Origin: Ancylobacter tetraedralis
GTDB taxonomy: Bacteria > Pseudomonadota > Alphaproteobacteria > Rhizobiales > Xanthobacteraceae
Direction: 5' to 3'
Length of the DNA: 64,000 bases
Assembly: GCF_014195655.1 (NCBI RefSeq)
Contig: NZ_JACICD010000002.1
Span: 496,001 to 560,000 of the forward strand
This document shows positions 49,351 through 57,003 of this stretch, piece after piece. Numbering within the stretch: the first letter of the stretch is position 1; each line of letters starts with the position of its first letter. The position numbers and the translations under genes are program-made. The notes below the pieces were generated by a model, which searched no databases, had not been told where the DNA came from, and saw nothing but the letters and a program-made list of their open reading frames with translations.

Positions 49351-49869
49351 CTACGGGCGCTGCGGTAGGCGGCTGATCACCGTATCGAGGCGCTGGTTGG
49401 TTGCCCTAATCTCAACTTGCAACATCCCGATCGACTTGTCGATTTGTCCCAAATCCTTGACGGTCTGAGTTTTGAAGGACGCCAAGCCGTCAGCCACGGT
49501 GGCTGCGTCGCTTCGGATGGAAGCGATATCCTCTCGAAATCCAAGGCCGATAAAGGCCAGCAGGCCACCCACTGCAACAATACACACGGATATAATGCCG
49601 GCTGCTGAGAGGGGATGTGGTTCGGACACTGGCGTCACTACCGGTTCGTCGTTGACAAAGTCGTACAGGTTAGGTGGAGGCGTAGGCTTATATATACGAT
49701 TGAATCCCGGCGCCCCACGCGGCAGCGCAACCGAGGCGGGCCACGTGTTTCTGAACGGCGAGCGCGCTATTGCAATCGCTGCCGCCGCGGACGAGTTGCT
49801 CCGGTAGACGGTCAAACGCGAATGGGTGAAGGCCAATTTATTTAAATGCGTCGCGGGTGGCATCGACAT
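49351..49869 (-). CDS. Single-pass membrane protein with coiled-coil tail (start uncertain)
   Basis: The C-terminal half shows a transmembrane helix (AGIISVCIVAVGGLLAFIGL), followed by a charged helical segment (IASIRSDAATVADGLASFKTQTVKDLGQIDKSIGMLQVEIRATNQRLDTVISRL) that should form a coiled coil, like holin-adjacent or exclusion proteins. The N-terminal part is less protein-like and overlaps the next gene, so the true start may lie nearer residue 70. No family was recognised. Confidence 0.5.
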   Translation of the reverse strand: MSMPPATHLNKLAFTHSRLTVYRSNSSAAAAIAIARSPFRNTWPASVALPRGAPGFNRIYKPTPPPNLYDFVNDEPVVTPVSEPHPLSAAGIISVCIVAVGGLLAFIGLGFREDIASIRSDAATVADGLASFKTQTVKDLGQIDKSIGMLQVEIRATNQRLDTVISRLPQRP

Positions 49870-50131
49870 CTTCTTGCTTAATACGCCCATCCGACAACAT
49901 TTGTGCGATAGACGTGTTAAAAAACGCTACAAGGTTCAAAAATCCCGCCTCCGGCATTACGATCTGTACGCATGGTGATAGATTATTCTTGCCCCCATCA
50001 GAAAATGATGGATCTACGCGTGCGAGATAGAATTTGTGAACGCCGTTGGCGGCAGCGTGGTTCATCGCCAAGTCAGCAAACATTGTTGGCGTAAATGTCG
50101 CCGGAAAATCAGCAGGATTGTTGTCAGTCAC
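49838..50131 (-). CDS. Element-encoded hypothetical protein (97 aa)
   Basis: The product MTDNNPADFPATFTPTMFADLAMNHAAANGVHKFYLARVDPS looks like a small folded domain with a charged C-terminal helix. GTG 50131 is chosen because GGGGAGG lies 6 bp upstream; GTG 50137 directly abuts it. The family is unknown. It lies left of the Cro/CI gene on the same strand. Confidence 0.55.
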   Translation of the reverse strand: MTDNNPADFPATFTPTMFADLAMNHAAANGVHKFYLARVDPSFSDGGKNNLSPCVQIVMPEAGFLNLVAFFNTSIAQMLSDGRIKQEDVDATRDAFK

Positions 50132-50296
50132 TCGCACCCTCCCCGGTTGCGGGTTGACGGTAGCATAGGCGGAAAGGGAGTCGAGTCAGGGAAGCGGCTG
50201 ATCAACTCGACGGCAGAGCAATCCCTTCACACGGGAGGGGTCGTATGTTGGCCCGCGCCCTTACCAACGGAGTTCACGAGAGCGCCAAGGTTCCGA

Positions 50297-50545
50297 CTAT
50301 TCCGCGCCGGCCGGCTTCGCCAGCCGCACCCCAGCGCCGCCGCCGTTCTCCGGAATGAACTGCACCCCGGCGGCTTCGAGGGCACGCTGAATAGCGCTGA
50401 CTGTTCGAGCTTGGGCGGCAAGCGGCCCCGGCAAGGTCTCCAGTCGCTTGATCGATGGGAGCGACACCTCAGAAGCTTCAGCAAGGTGCTTTTGCTCCCA
50501 GCGCAACATGGCGCGTGCCGCCCGGACTTGCTCACTCGTCAGCAT
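50297..50545 (-). CDS. XRE (Cro/CI-type) helix-turn-helix regulator
   Basis: The 82-aa product has MLTSEQVRAARAMLRWEQKHLAEASEVSLPSIKRLET, a standard HTH_3 domain, with a short tail (IQRALEAAGVQFIPENGGGAGVRL) common in small XRE repressors. It is divergent from the small-gene block beginning at 50652, with an AT-rich gap of 106 bp. It is a good candidate for the element's lysogeny-type switch and for the protein binding the palindromes at 48239-48285, but neither is shown. Confidence 0.85.
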   Translation of the reverse strand: MLTSEQVRAARAMLRWEQKHLAEASEVSLPSIKRLETLPGPLAAQARTVSAIQRALEAAGVQFIPENGGGAGVRLAKPAGAE

Positions 50546-50651
50546 CGTTAAAATTAATCCTCAAGCATTAAATAACTCTCTGGGTATTGACGAAACCAAG
50601 AGAATTGATTTATTCCTAGGGTATCGAAACAAACTGACTTGAGCAACCCCA

Positions 50652-50900
50652 ATGCCGAACACCTCCGTTCCGGCCGACGCCACCCCTTTGCCTGCCAATC
50701 CCCTGAACCGCCGCGACATGCTGGCGGTGCTGGTCATGGTCCAGAACAGCGCCGGCAATGGCGGGCGGGACATCATGACCATCGCCGGCATGTGCGACGA
50801 CGGCGAGCTCGCGGACCATGTCTTTTCGGAATGGCGCCGCATCAGAAGCACGGATCGGAAGGTCGCCGTCCTGCGCTACGCCCGCTCCCTGGTCTCGTGA
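50652..50900 (+). CDS. Element-encoded hypothetical protein (82 aa)
   Basis: The product MPNTSVPADATPLPANPLNRRDMLAVLVMVQNSAGNGG... ends EWRRIRSTDRKVAVLRYARSLVS and is mostly helical. No family was recognised. It is the first gene of a plus-strand block of small genes (50652-53640) and is divergent from the XRE gene. The ribosome-binding site is weak. Confidence 0.55.
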   Translation: MPNTSVPADATPLPANPLNRRDMLAVLVMVQNSAGNGGRDIMTIAGMCDDGELADHVFSEWRRIRSTDRKVAVLRYARSLVS

Positions 50901-50913
50901 GGAGGTTGTGCCG

Positions 50914-51318
50914 ATGCCCGTCAGCCTCACCGCCCGCCGCCTCGACCGTTCCGCCATCATGCGGGCCGCTGTCGCCTATGCCCGCGAGCTGATCGAGCGC
51001 GAAAGGTCCTGGTACTTCACCCGGTATTCCGCCGAGATCCGGTACGGCTCGCCGCGCCCGGCGATGAAGTTGCCGACGTGGCGCGCCGCCATGGCGCACG
51101 GCCTCAGGCTCGCCTGGGCGGAGGCCCGCAAGTCAGGGGAAGCGGCGCCCGTCGCGCCGGCTGTCAAGGCCGAACTCGCCAGCATCGAGCTGGGCATTCT
51201 GTCTGTCCATTGCGCCGAGCGCATCACGCGCACCGAGGCCGCGCACCTCGCCAGCCTGACCGCTCGTGCCGCCGAACTTCACGCCATGTCCCGCGCCGCC
51301 GTGGCGCACGCCCTCTGA
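50914..51318 (+). CDS. Element-encoded hypothetical protein (134 aa)
   Basis: The product starts MPVSLTARRLDRSAIMRAAVAYARELIERERSWYFTRYSAEIRYG and continues as a helical, Ala/Arg-rich protein. TGAGGAGGTTGTGCCG before ATG 50914 is a strong ribosome-binding site, 13 bp after the previous stop. The family is unknown; similar small proteins occur in rhizobial prophages. Confidence 0.65.
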   Translation: MPVSLTARRLDRSAIMRAAVAYARELIERERSWYFTRYSAEIRYGSPRPAMKLPTWRAAMAHGLRLAWAEARKSGEAAPVAPAVKAELASIELGILSVHCAERITRTEAAHLASLTARAAELHAMSRAAVAHAL

Positions 51319-51327
51319 GGTCTGGCC

Positions 51328-51669
51328 ATGCATTATCCCGTCTCCGCCCACGATCCGCGCCAGAAGTCAGCGAAGTCTCACCACGAGATCGACCGCGTTG
51401 CGCTCGTTGCGGCACTTCAGGTTCGCCTCAACGCCCTTTACAATCAATGCAAGGCCTTCCACGAGACCACCCGCGGTAAGGCAGACGACGACCCAATCTT
51501 CACCGAATGGGAACGCGTCGCCGCGAGAGCAGAGCGCACGCGCAAGACACTGATCCGCTCCGTCGAGCGCATGCCCTACTGGAAATGGGCGCGCATCCGC
51601 ACCGCCGAGCTTGAGGCCGAGGGATGGGAATTTGTCCCTACCAAGGCGCGGGCGTCTCCCACCCGCTAA
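51328..51669 (+). CDS. Element-encoded hypothetical protein (113 aa)
   Basis: The product is helical and charged (LVAALQVRLNALYNQCKAFHETTRGKADDDPIFTEWERVAARAERTRKTLIRSVERMPYWKW), with a conserved-looking Trp pair and a short basic tail. No family was recognised. It starts 9 bp after the preceding gene and is part of the small-gene block. Confidence 0.6.
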   Translation: MHYPVSAHDPRQKSAKSHHEIDRVALVAALQVRLNALYNQCKAFHETTRGKADDDPIFTEWERVAARAERTRKTLIRSVERMPYWKWARIRTAELEAEGWEFVPTKARASPTR

Positions 51670-51742
51670 CCTTCGTCCGGTTCAGAACCAACCATTTCGT
51701 CACCAGCCCGGCGCGCCATGCGCGGCCGGCAAGGGGAAAGCC

Positions 51743-52189
51743 ATGTCAGAACTCAGCCGCCGCGCCCTTCTCGGAACGACCACCGTCATCGCGGCCAGCC
51801 TAGTAGCTGGCGCGGCGGATGCCCTCCCGGTCGCGGCCGCCGCAGATCCGGTATTCGCCGCCATCGCCGCCTATGACGAGGCGCGCGGCCGCTACAAGGC
51901 CACCCTCGCCGAGGAAGGCACCACCGAGAGCCAGGTCGACGCGCTCGGCGCCGAGGAGGCCCGCGCGACGGTACATGTCCTCTGCACCGATCCGGCGACG
52001 CTCGCCGGCCTTGCCGCCTTCTGTGCCTTCGCGGCGCGCCTCGCCGCCGGGGAATCCGTGGTCGACGCCTCCGGCCTCGGGAACTGGTTTCCCGGAAGCG
52101 CTATCGGCCGGCCCGACCTCCCGTCCGCCGAGGGGATGTTCTTCGAAACCCTGGAGCGCGCCACGCGCCGGCTGCTGCCCACCACCTGA
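51743..52189 (+). CDS. Tat-signal hypothetical protein 1
   Basis: The 148-aa product begins MSELSRRALLGTTTVIAASLVAGAADA: the RR pair and hydrophobic core form a twin-arginine signal, predicting export of a folded domain. The mature part starts near DPVFAAIAAYDEARGRYKATL, a helical unit shared with the next gene. ATG 51743 follows GGGGAAAGCC. Substrate and role are unknown. Confidence 0.65.
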   Translation: MSELSRRALLGTTTVIAASLVAGAADALPVAAAADPVFAAIAAYDEARGRYKATLAEEGTTESQVDALGAEEARATVHVLCTDPATLAGLAAFCAFAARLAAGESVVDASGLGNWFPGSAIGRPDLPSAEGMFFETLERATRRLLPTT

Positions 52190-52258
52190 CACACCCGATC
52201 AACCGAACCGATCAAGCCCCCGGCACCGCATGATGCGGGCCGGGAATGGGGGAAAGCC

Positions 52259-52696
52259 ATGACCAATCATACCCGCCGTTCCTTCCTGTCCGCCGTAGCC
52301 GCCGCTGCAGCCATTCCCGCCACGGCTGCCGCCGCCGTCTGCATCATACCGAGCGGCATGGATACCGATCCGGTATTCGCGGCGATCGAGCGCCACAAGC
52401 TGGCGAACCGGCACCATGGCGATGCGTGCGACACCACCGACACCATGGTCGAGACGTTCGGCCCTGTTTCGCCCGAGGCAGAGGAAGCTCACGCGCTTCA
52501 GGATGAGGCGTGCACGGCGGATTTGGCCGCTCTGCGCGTGGTTCTGGAAACCGTCCCCGCGACGGCGTCCGGCATGGTCGCCTATCTCGATCACATCGCC
52601 AGCCCCCTGGGGTTCGAGCATAGCATGGCCGATGGCGAAGATTTCGCCGCGCTGCTCGCCACCGTCCGCCAGTTCGCCGAGCGTTTGCCCGCCTGA
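52259..52696 (+). CDS. Tat-signal hypothetical protein 2, paralogue of the preceding gene
   Basis: The 145-aa product starts MTNHTRRSFLSAVAAAAAIPATAAAA, a twin-arginine signal. The mature part begins DPVFAAIERHKLANRHHGDA, aligning with the DPVFAAIAAYDEARGRY segment of the upstream protein, so the two are probably paralogues. It starts 69 bp after the previous stop with GGGGGAAAGCC before the ATG. Such pairs occur in rhizobial prophages without a known function. Confidence 0.65.
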   Translation: MTNHTRRSFLSAVAAAAAIPATAAAAVCIIPSGMDTDPVFAAIERHKLANRHHGDACDTTDTMVETFGPVSPEAEEAHALQDEACTADLAALRVVLETVPATASGMVAYLDHIASPLGFEHSMADGEDFAALLATVRQFAERLPA

Positions 52697-52752
52697 ATAT
52701 CGCGCATCCGTCACCCCAGCCGCCGGCCAGCATGGCTGGCGAAGGAGGCTCT

Positions 52753-53064
52753 ATGTCCATGCGAGATCCCTGTCCGCTGTCCGCTCTGCTGGCCGCCTAT
52801 GCCGACGAGATCGAACGTTACAATACCGACAAGACGCCGAAGCCACCTGAGGAGGATGAGGCGGACGCCAGCGGCTGGCAGCGCATCTATGAGATGCCGG
52901 CACTCCCGGCCCCCACCACCGCACGGGGCGCCATCGTGGCCCTGAACGCCGTCCGGCAAGAGGAGGGGGATGACCTCTGCGATTTCTCCGCGAACCTCAT
53001 CCGCGCCGTTCTGGCCTACCTCGCTGGCCTCGATGCTCGCGACGTGCTGGCGGAGGTCGCGTGA
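52753..53064 (+). CDS. Element-encoded hypothetical protein (103 aa)
   Basis: The product starts MSMRDPCPLSALLAAYADEIERYNTDKTPKPPEEDEADASGWQRIYEMPALPAPTTARGAIVALN and is acidic. ATG 52753 has AAGGAGG 4 bp upstream; ATG 52732 and 52759 are alternatives. The stop overlaps the next ATG (TGATG). No family was recognised. Confidence 0.6.
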   Translation: MSMRDPCPLSALLAAYADEIERYNTDKTPKPPEEDEADASGWQRIYEMPALPAPTTARGAIVALNAVRQEEGDDLCDFSANLIRAVLAYLAGLDARDVLAEVA

Positions 53065-53354
53065 TGTCGAAGGAGAAGCCCGTTTATTTCCCCATCGGCA
53101 ATTCCGGCCCGGACGACTTCCGGCACGGGATGAACCTTCTCCGCGTCGTGAGTGCCGCGATGTCGGCCATGCATGATCGACATATGGCTGTCGACCTCGG
53201 CGCGCTGCAGGCGAGCACGAACGACGCCATCGCTTACCTTGAAGGCGCGCTCGCCTGGGCCACGCGGGTTGAGGCCGAGGAGGCCGACCACCAATACGCG
53301 GCCTGTGAAGGCCGGCAGGCGGGGGCGGCCAGCGGGAAGGGGGCGACGCAATGA
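53064..53354 (+). CDS. Element-encoded hypothetical protein (96 aa)
   Basis: The product starts MSKEKPVYFPIGNSGPDDFRHGMNLLRVVSAAMSAMHDRHM and is helical with an Ala/Gly-rich tail. Start and stop overlap the flanking genes (TGATG; ATGA), so it is translated as part of a coupled chain. No family was recognised. Confidence 0.6.
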   Translation: MSKEKPVYFPIGNSGPDDFRHGMNLLRVVSAAMSAMHDRHMAVDLGALQASTNDAIAYLEGALAWATRVEAEEADHQYAACEGRQAGAASGKGATQ

Positions 53355-53533
53355 ACCGCCGTCCCGATCCCGCCATCTTCACCGCCGTCACACCGGCCAT
53401 GCGTGAGCTGATCGAGAACGTCGTTGAGGATCTGATGCTGCTGCTCGACGAGATCGACGGCGATCCGGACGCCGAGGACGACGACCCACCGGAAGAGGGT
53501 GACAACGGCATCGCAGAGAATGGGCTGCTATGA
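53351..53533 (+). CDS. Small acidic hypothetical protein (60 aa)
   Basis: The product MNRRPDPAIFTAVTPAMRELIENVVEDLMLLLDEIDGDPDAEDDD continues with an acidic tail, strongly acidic in its second half, with one amphipathic helix. It overlaps the preceding stop by 4 bp and the following start by 4 bp. Such acidic mini-proteins in phages sometimes mimic DNA, but nothing here proves that. Confidence 0.55.
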   Translation: MNRRPDPAIFTAVTPAMRELIENVVEDLMLLLDEIDGDPDAEDDDPPEEGDNGIAENGLL

Positions 53534-53640
53534 CGGCCCGCATCATAGGCCACTGGATCGCCGTTGCCGGCCTCTCGCTGTCGCGCCTGGGATTGAGGCT
53601 CATGAGCGCGGGGCCGGTGCGCGTGGTCGTCGCCGGCTAG
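53530..53640 (+). CDS. Mini-protein with one hydrophobic helix (36 aa)
   Basis: Reads MTARIIGHWIAVAGLSLSRL then GLRLMSAGPVRVVVAG. It overlaps the preceding gene as ATGA and ends at TAG 53640. The hydrophobic N-terminal helix suggests a membrane mini-protein. It is supported only by coupling with the upstream genes. Confidence 0.45.
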   Translation: MTARIIGHWIAVAGLSLSRLGLRLMSAGPVRVVVAG

Positions 53641-54015
53641 CAAACGTAGCAAGTGTAGCAGGGGTACACTCGAAAACCGCAAGCGATGCGGATAGGGTGA
53701 GGGGCAGAGAACCGTTTCTGCATAAGGCTTTCACCCCATGATTCCGCTCCAACTTGAGATGCGGCCCCTCGGAAAGTTGGCGCCGGATCGCAACTTGTGG
53801 TCGAACTTCAATCCGATCGGTATCGAACGTTTTTCTGAGAGGGAGCACTGCAGGAAAATATTTTCCTTGACTCTCTCATCGAAAAGTGAATTCGCAAACG
53901 TCAAAAGAAGATCAATACCAAATACCGAGACCATTTCTCCTAAGGCATTGATATTAAATGAATTTCAAAATTTGAACGGTATTATAATATGGCAGGCGAT
54001 CAAAACCCGATCAAA
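53641..54015. other. Low-GC spacer with GTAGCA repeats and an inverted repeat
   Basis: GTAGCA recurs (53646-53651, 53655-53660) and AGTGTA-N7-TACACT (53652-53670) forms a perfect 6-bp dyad. From about 53830 the DNA is AT-rich. An open frame from ATG 53738 to 54019 (93 codons) without a ribosome-binding site may or may not be a gene. The region separates the small-gene block from the convergent AlbA_2 gene. Confidence 0.45.
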
Positions 54016-55464
54016 TTAGGCCCACGACGGGATATAGCCGGCCCTCGGACTTGCCGGGTCGGCCAGCCGGATCAGGTTGGCCGACGTGGCGTCTCGCAAA
54101 ATACGCGACACCTGTGCCGCGTTCTGGTCTTCAATGCCGAAACGCGCGCGAAGCGATGCGTTTGTCAATTTTTCGTTCGTAAGAAATCGCAGAACGGCAT
54201 GCTGGTACGTTGCCCGCAATCTTTCAGCGGCGGTCATATGCGCAAACTGGCGGGGAGACAACATGATGACCTTCATGTTGTTCGCTTCCACCCGAAACTC
54301 CGGAGGTGGTAACTGAAATAACTCGACCGAAGCGATTACCTTGTCGAGTCCACTCCCCTGCTCTTCGCATATATTCATGCGCCGCATTAGCGCCGCCATC
54401 GCCTCGTTTCTAGAGCGAGGGGGCAGATCGATGAGGCGAGACGGTTCATTAAGTGGCGCGCCAGGATTTGTGATTTCAATACGATCAGGAAATATTTCGA
54501 TAATCGGACCAGCGCCAGTAATCGTCATGTCCTGATGAATAAGTGCATTGGCGACCAATTCCCGAACCGCTATTTCCGGATAAACTGGTTGAACCTCCCG
54601 GAAGGCACGACCTATATGTTCGTTCCTAGGCAGCATTCCATTAACAGCATCGATAAGCCACGAGAATCCACTGGCATATCCACGAGTGCTTTCTTGTCTG
54701 CGATGGGTCTTGGTTCTGTCGTTTGCTTCATATTCGATAATTCTGACAACCTTTCGAGCGAGCCGCTCAAATCGATCTAGCCTCTTGCCAAATAATAGAG
54801 CGCCTAAGTTCAATATATTCCAATTATTTCCGACATCTCGCGCTATTAACCGATCTGCTAGAAGTCGTTCGAAAATTCCATCCCGGTTATCGGGGAGTGG
54901 GTGCTGGACAAGTTCGAAATAACTTGGGTAATCAATTAATTCTAACACCTCGCTGGATGTGACATATTGCATCGCGATGCCGGATTCCCACGCGTATGGC
55001 TGAAGGCGAGACCACAATATTCTCTCAGTATCCGGATGTCTTGATAGTTGCGTAGTGGCGCTCCCTATACGGATATAGGCCTCTCGATTAAATCGCGTAG
55101 GATATTGCGTTGCCGCAGATATCTCCAATAGGACAATTCGACCGCGCTCGTGGTCAAACACCTGAAAATCTAAATGAGGCGGGGGGTCAAGCATCTGGGA
55201 TAACCACAGCTGTAGTGGTTGGTTGCCTTTGACGGAGTTCCCAGGTTGAAATGTTGTGCCGACAATCTCATGATCATTGTCCCTTATACCCCAGATAATA
55301 AATCCATTGTTCCGATCAGACAACCTTGAGCTATTAGCGATAGCCGATATATTTCTTCCAATAGTCTCCACATCTGAGTTGTTTTCTTTGAATTCGACCC
55401 ATGGCGTCTCACTGTCCAGCGCCCGCAGGCTATTTATTAGATCCAGTTGCCGGGCCGTCGCCAT
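54016..55464 (-). CDS. AlbA_2 (Schlafen-type) domain ATP-binding protein
   Basis: The 482-aa product has an N-terminal AlbA_2 domain (about 20-145: TPWVEFKENNSDVETIGRNISAIANSSRL, GFIIWGIRDNDHEIVG) and a C-terminal HATPase_c_4-like segment (VRELVANALIHQDM, IEIFPDRIEITNPG, NICEEQGSGLDKVI), followed by a winged-helix-like end. Related proteins act as ATP-dependent regulators, and several are linked to phage defence. DNA is AT-richer than surroundings (55261-55320 about 38% G+C by count). It sits beside the integrase, a typical cargo position. Confidence 0.85.
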   Translation of the reverse strand: MATARQLDLINSLRALDSETPWVEFKENNSDVETIGRNISAIANSSRLSDRNNGFIIWGIRDNDHEIVGTTFQPGNSVKGNQPLQLWLSQMLDPPPHLDFQVFDHERGRIVLLEISAATQYPTRFNREAYIRIGSATTQLSRHPDTERILWSRLQPYAWESGIAMQYVTSSEVLELIDYPSYFELVQHPLPDNRDGIFERLLADRLIARDVGNNWNILNLGALLFGKRLDRFERLARKVVRIIEYEANDRTKTHRRQESTRGYASGFSWLIDAVNGMLPRNEHIGRAFREVQPVYPEIAVRELVANALIHQDMTITGAGPIIEIFPDRIEITNPGAPLNEPSRLIDLPPRSRNEAMAALMRRMNICEEQGSGLDKVIASVELFQLPPPEFRVEANNMKVIMLSPRQFAHMTAAERLRATYQHAVLRFLTNEKLTNASLRARFGIEDQNAAQVSRILRDATSANLIRLADPASPRAGYIPSWA

Positions 55465-55633
55465 AGCGGTCCTCGTCTCTACGTTTTTTTGCTCATGCCT
55501 GCTGACGGTAGGCTAGAGAAATCGTCAGTTGAGCACGAGACCCCACTAATCGGTTATCACCGTTTCCGTGCCAACGACAGGATCTATGCGCCGCCCTCAT
55601 CCTTCGCCAGCGGCTCGCCCATGGCCGTGAGCG
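55465..55633. other. Spacer between AlbA_2 gene and integrase
   Basis: This 169-bp stretch contains a T-run (TTTTTTT near 55485) upstream of the AlbA_2 start, the probable promoter side of that gene, and no convincing gene. A 12-codon minus-strand frame following the integrase stop was not taken as a gene. Confidence 0.4.
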
Positions 55634-56848
55634 CTACCCCGGCCTCACCATCGGCACGACATTGGCGGCTGGCGTCGTCCCGATGAACTTCGCCCAGGCG
55701 TCCATGAGTTTGCGCCGCTTCTCCAGCGCGTCGCCGCGTCGATAGGCGCGCTCCACCTCATCACCAACCACATGCGCCAGTGCGGCCTCCGCCACCTCGC
55801 GCGGGAACGTCGTGAGCTCGCCGGCCCAATCGCGGAACGAGGAGCGGAAGCCGTGCACCGTGATGCTCTCCATATCCATGCGCTTCTGGAGCAGGGCCAA
55901 CATTGCCATGTTGGAATGCGGCTTCCCCTTCCTCGGGCCGGGGAACACATACCCGTCCTCTCGCCGCAGCAATTCGACCCTGTCGAGAATTTCCAACGCC
56001 CTTTCGGATAGGGGCACGCGGTGCTCCTTGCCGGCCTTCATCCTTTCCGGCGGCACGGTCCATATCTTCGCCTTGCGATCTATCTCGCCCCACGTCGCCG
56101 CAATCACCTCGCCCGAGCGCGCTGCCGTCAGAATGGTGAATTCGAGCATTAGAGCGGAGAGCGCCTCGCGCTTGCGCAACTCGGTGATAAAGGCCGGCAC
56201 CTCGGCATAGGGCATCGCCGGATGGTGGCCACGCTGGAGCTTTTTCCTGCGCGGCAGGAGACTGTCCAGGTGGCCACGCCAGCGCGCGGGATTCTCGCCG
56301 GCCCTCAGTCCCTTCGCCCGGCCAGCGTCGAGCACGCGTTCGATCCGGCCGCGCAGGCGTGAAGCCGTTTCCTGCTTCGTCTGCCAAAGCGGCTGGAGAA
56401 CCTTCAGCACATGCTCGGTATTCACCCCCGCAATAGCTATGGGGCGAAGCGAGGCGGCGTAGACCTCCAGCGTGTGGCGCCACTGCCAGCGGTGCTTCTC
56501 GTTCCGGAAGCCCGATTCGATGTCATCGATCATCTGGTCCGAGAAGTCGCCGAACGTCACCACGCTCGCTGCTGCCTCGGCTGCACGACGTTGTTCGATG
56601 GGATTGAGGCCCGCTGCGACAAGGCGTCGCGCATCGGCTGCAGCGTCGCGTGCGACGGAAAGTGAGACGGAGGTGAGGCCGCCCAGGCCCATTTCCTTCA
56701 GCTTCCCCTGCCAACGAAACAGAAATAGCCAGCGCTTGGCCCCGCTGGGATCGACCACCAGATAGAGGCCGCCACCATCAGAGTGTCGGCCGGGCTTGCG
56801 GAGGGCCAAGACGCCGCGAGTAGAGAGCTTGTTCACTTCGCGCGCCAT
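55634..56848 (-). CDS. int: Tyrosine recombinase, P4-type integrase
   Basis: The 404-aa product starts MAREVNKLSTRGVLALRKPGRHSDGGGLYLVVDPSGAKRW, the DUF4102-type arm-binding N-terminus of P4-family integrases. A core-binding SAM-like domain (about 100-185) and the catalytic domain follow with R244 (AARSGEV), H332-x-x-R335 (HGFRSSFRDW), H359 and nucleophile Y369 (VERAYRRGD). All catalytic residues are present, so it is probably active. ATG 56848 is chosen since the long upstream frame runs across attR. It faces away from attR. Confidence 0.96.
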   Translation of the reverse strand: MAREVNKLSTRGVLALRKPGRHSDGGGLYLVVDPSGAKRWLFLFRWQGKLKEMGLGGLTSVSLSVARDAAADARRLVAAGLNPIEQRRAAEAAASVVTFGDFSDQMIDDIESGFRNEKHRWQWRHTLEVYAASLRPIAIAGVNTEHVLKVLQPLWQTKQETASRLRGRIERVLDAGRAKGLRAGENPARWRGHLDSLLPRRKKLQRGHHPAMPYAEVPAFITELRKREALSALMLEFTILTAARSGEVIAATWGEIDRKAKIWTVPPERMKAGKEHRVPLSERALEILDRVELLRREDGYVFPGPRKGKPHSNMAMLALLQKRMDMESITVHGFRSSFRDWAGELTTFPREVAEAALAHVVGDEVERAYRRGDALEKRRKLMDAWAKFIGTTPAANVVPMVRPG

Positions 56849-56863
56849 CTGGCACCCCAATTT

Positions 56864-56921
56864 ACCCCAACATTTACCCCAACAAATTACGGTGCTTCTG
56901 GCGGACGTCAACAAACGTCGG
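56864..56921 (+). repeat. Right-end arm-type repeat
   Basis: ACCCCAACATTT followed by ACCCCAACA (56864-56884) repeats the left-end sequence at 31345-31365 in the same orientation; similarity with mismatches continues to 56921. An extra partial copy overlaps the integrase start region (56853-56863). It lies between int and attR, where integrase arm sites are expected. Confidence 0.6.
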
Positions 56922-57003
56922 TAGCGCGAATGGGAGCCAAGCGTTTGGCATTTAAAGGGCTGTGATGACATCAAGGGACGCGAGAGGGCGTTAGTTTGGT
57001 GGA

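Noticed and set aside
53738-54019. 93-codon plus-strand frame in the AT-rich spacer
   Set aside because: Protein-like composition but no ribosome-binding site and it ends against the AlbA_2 stop; kept only as a possibility in the spacer entry.
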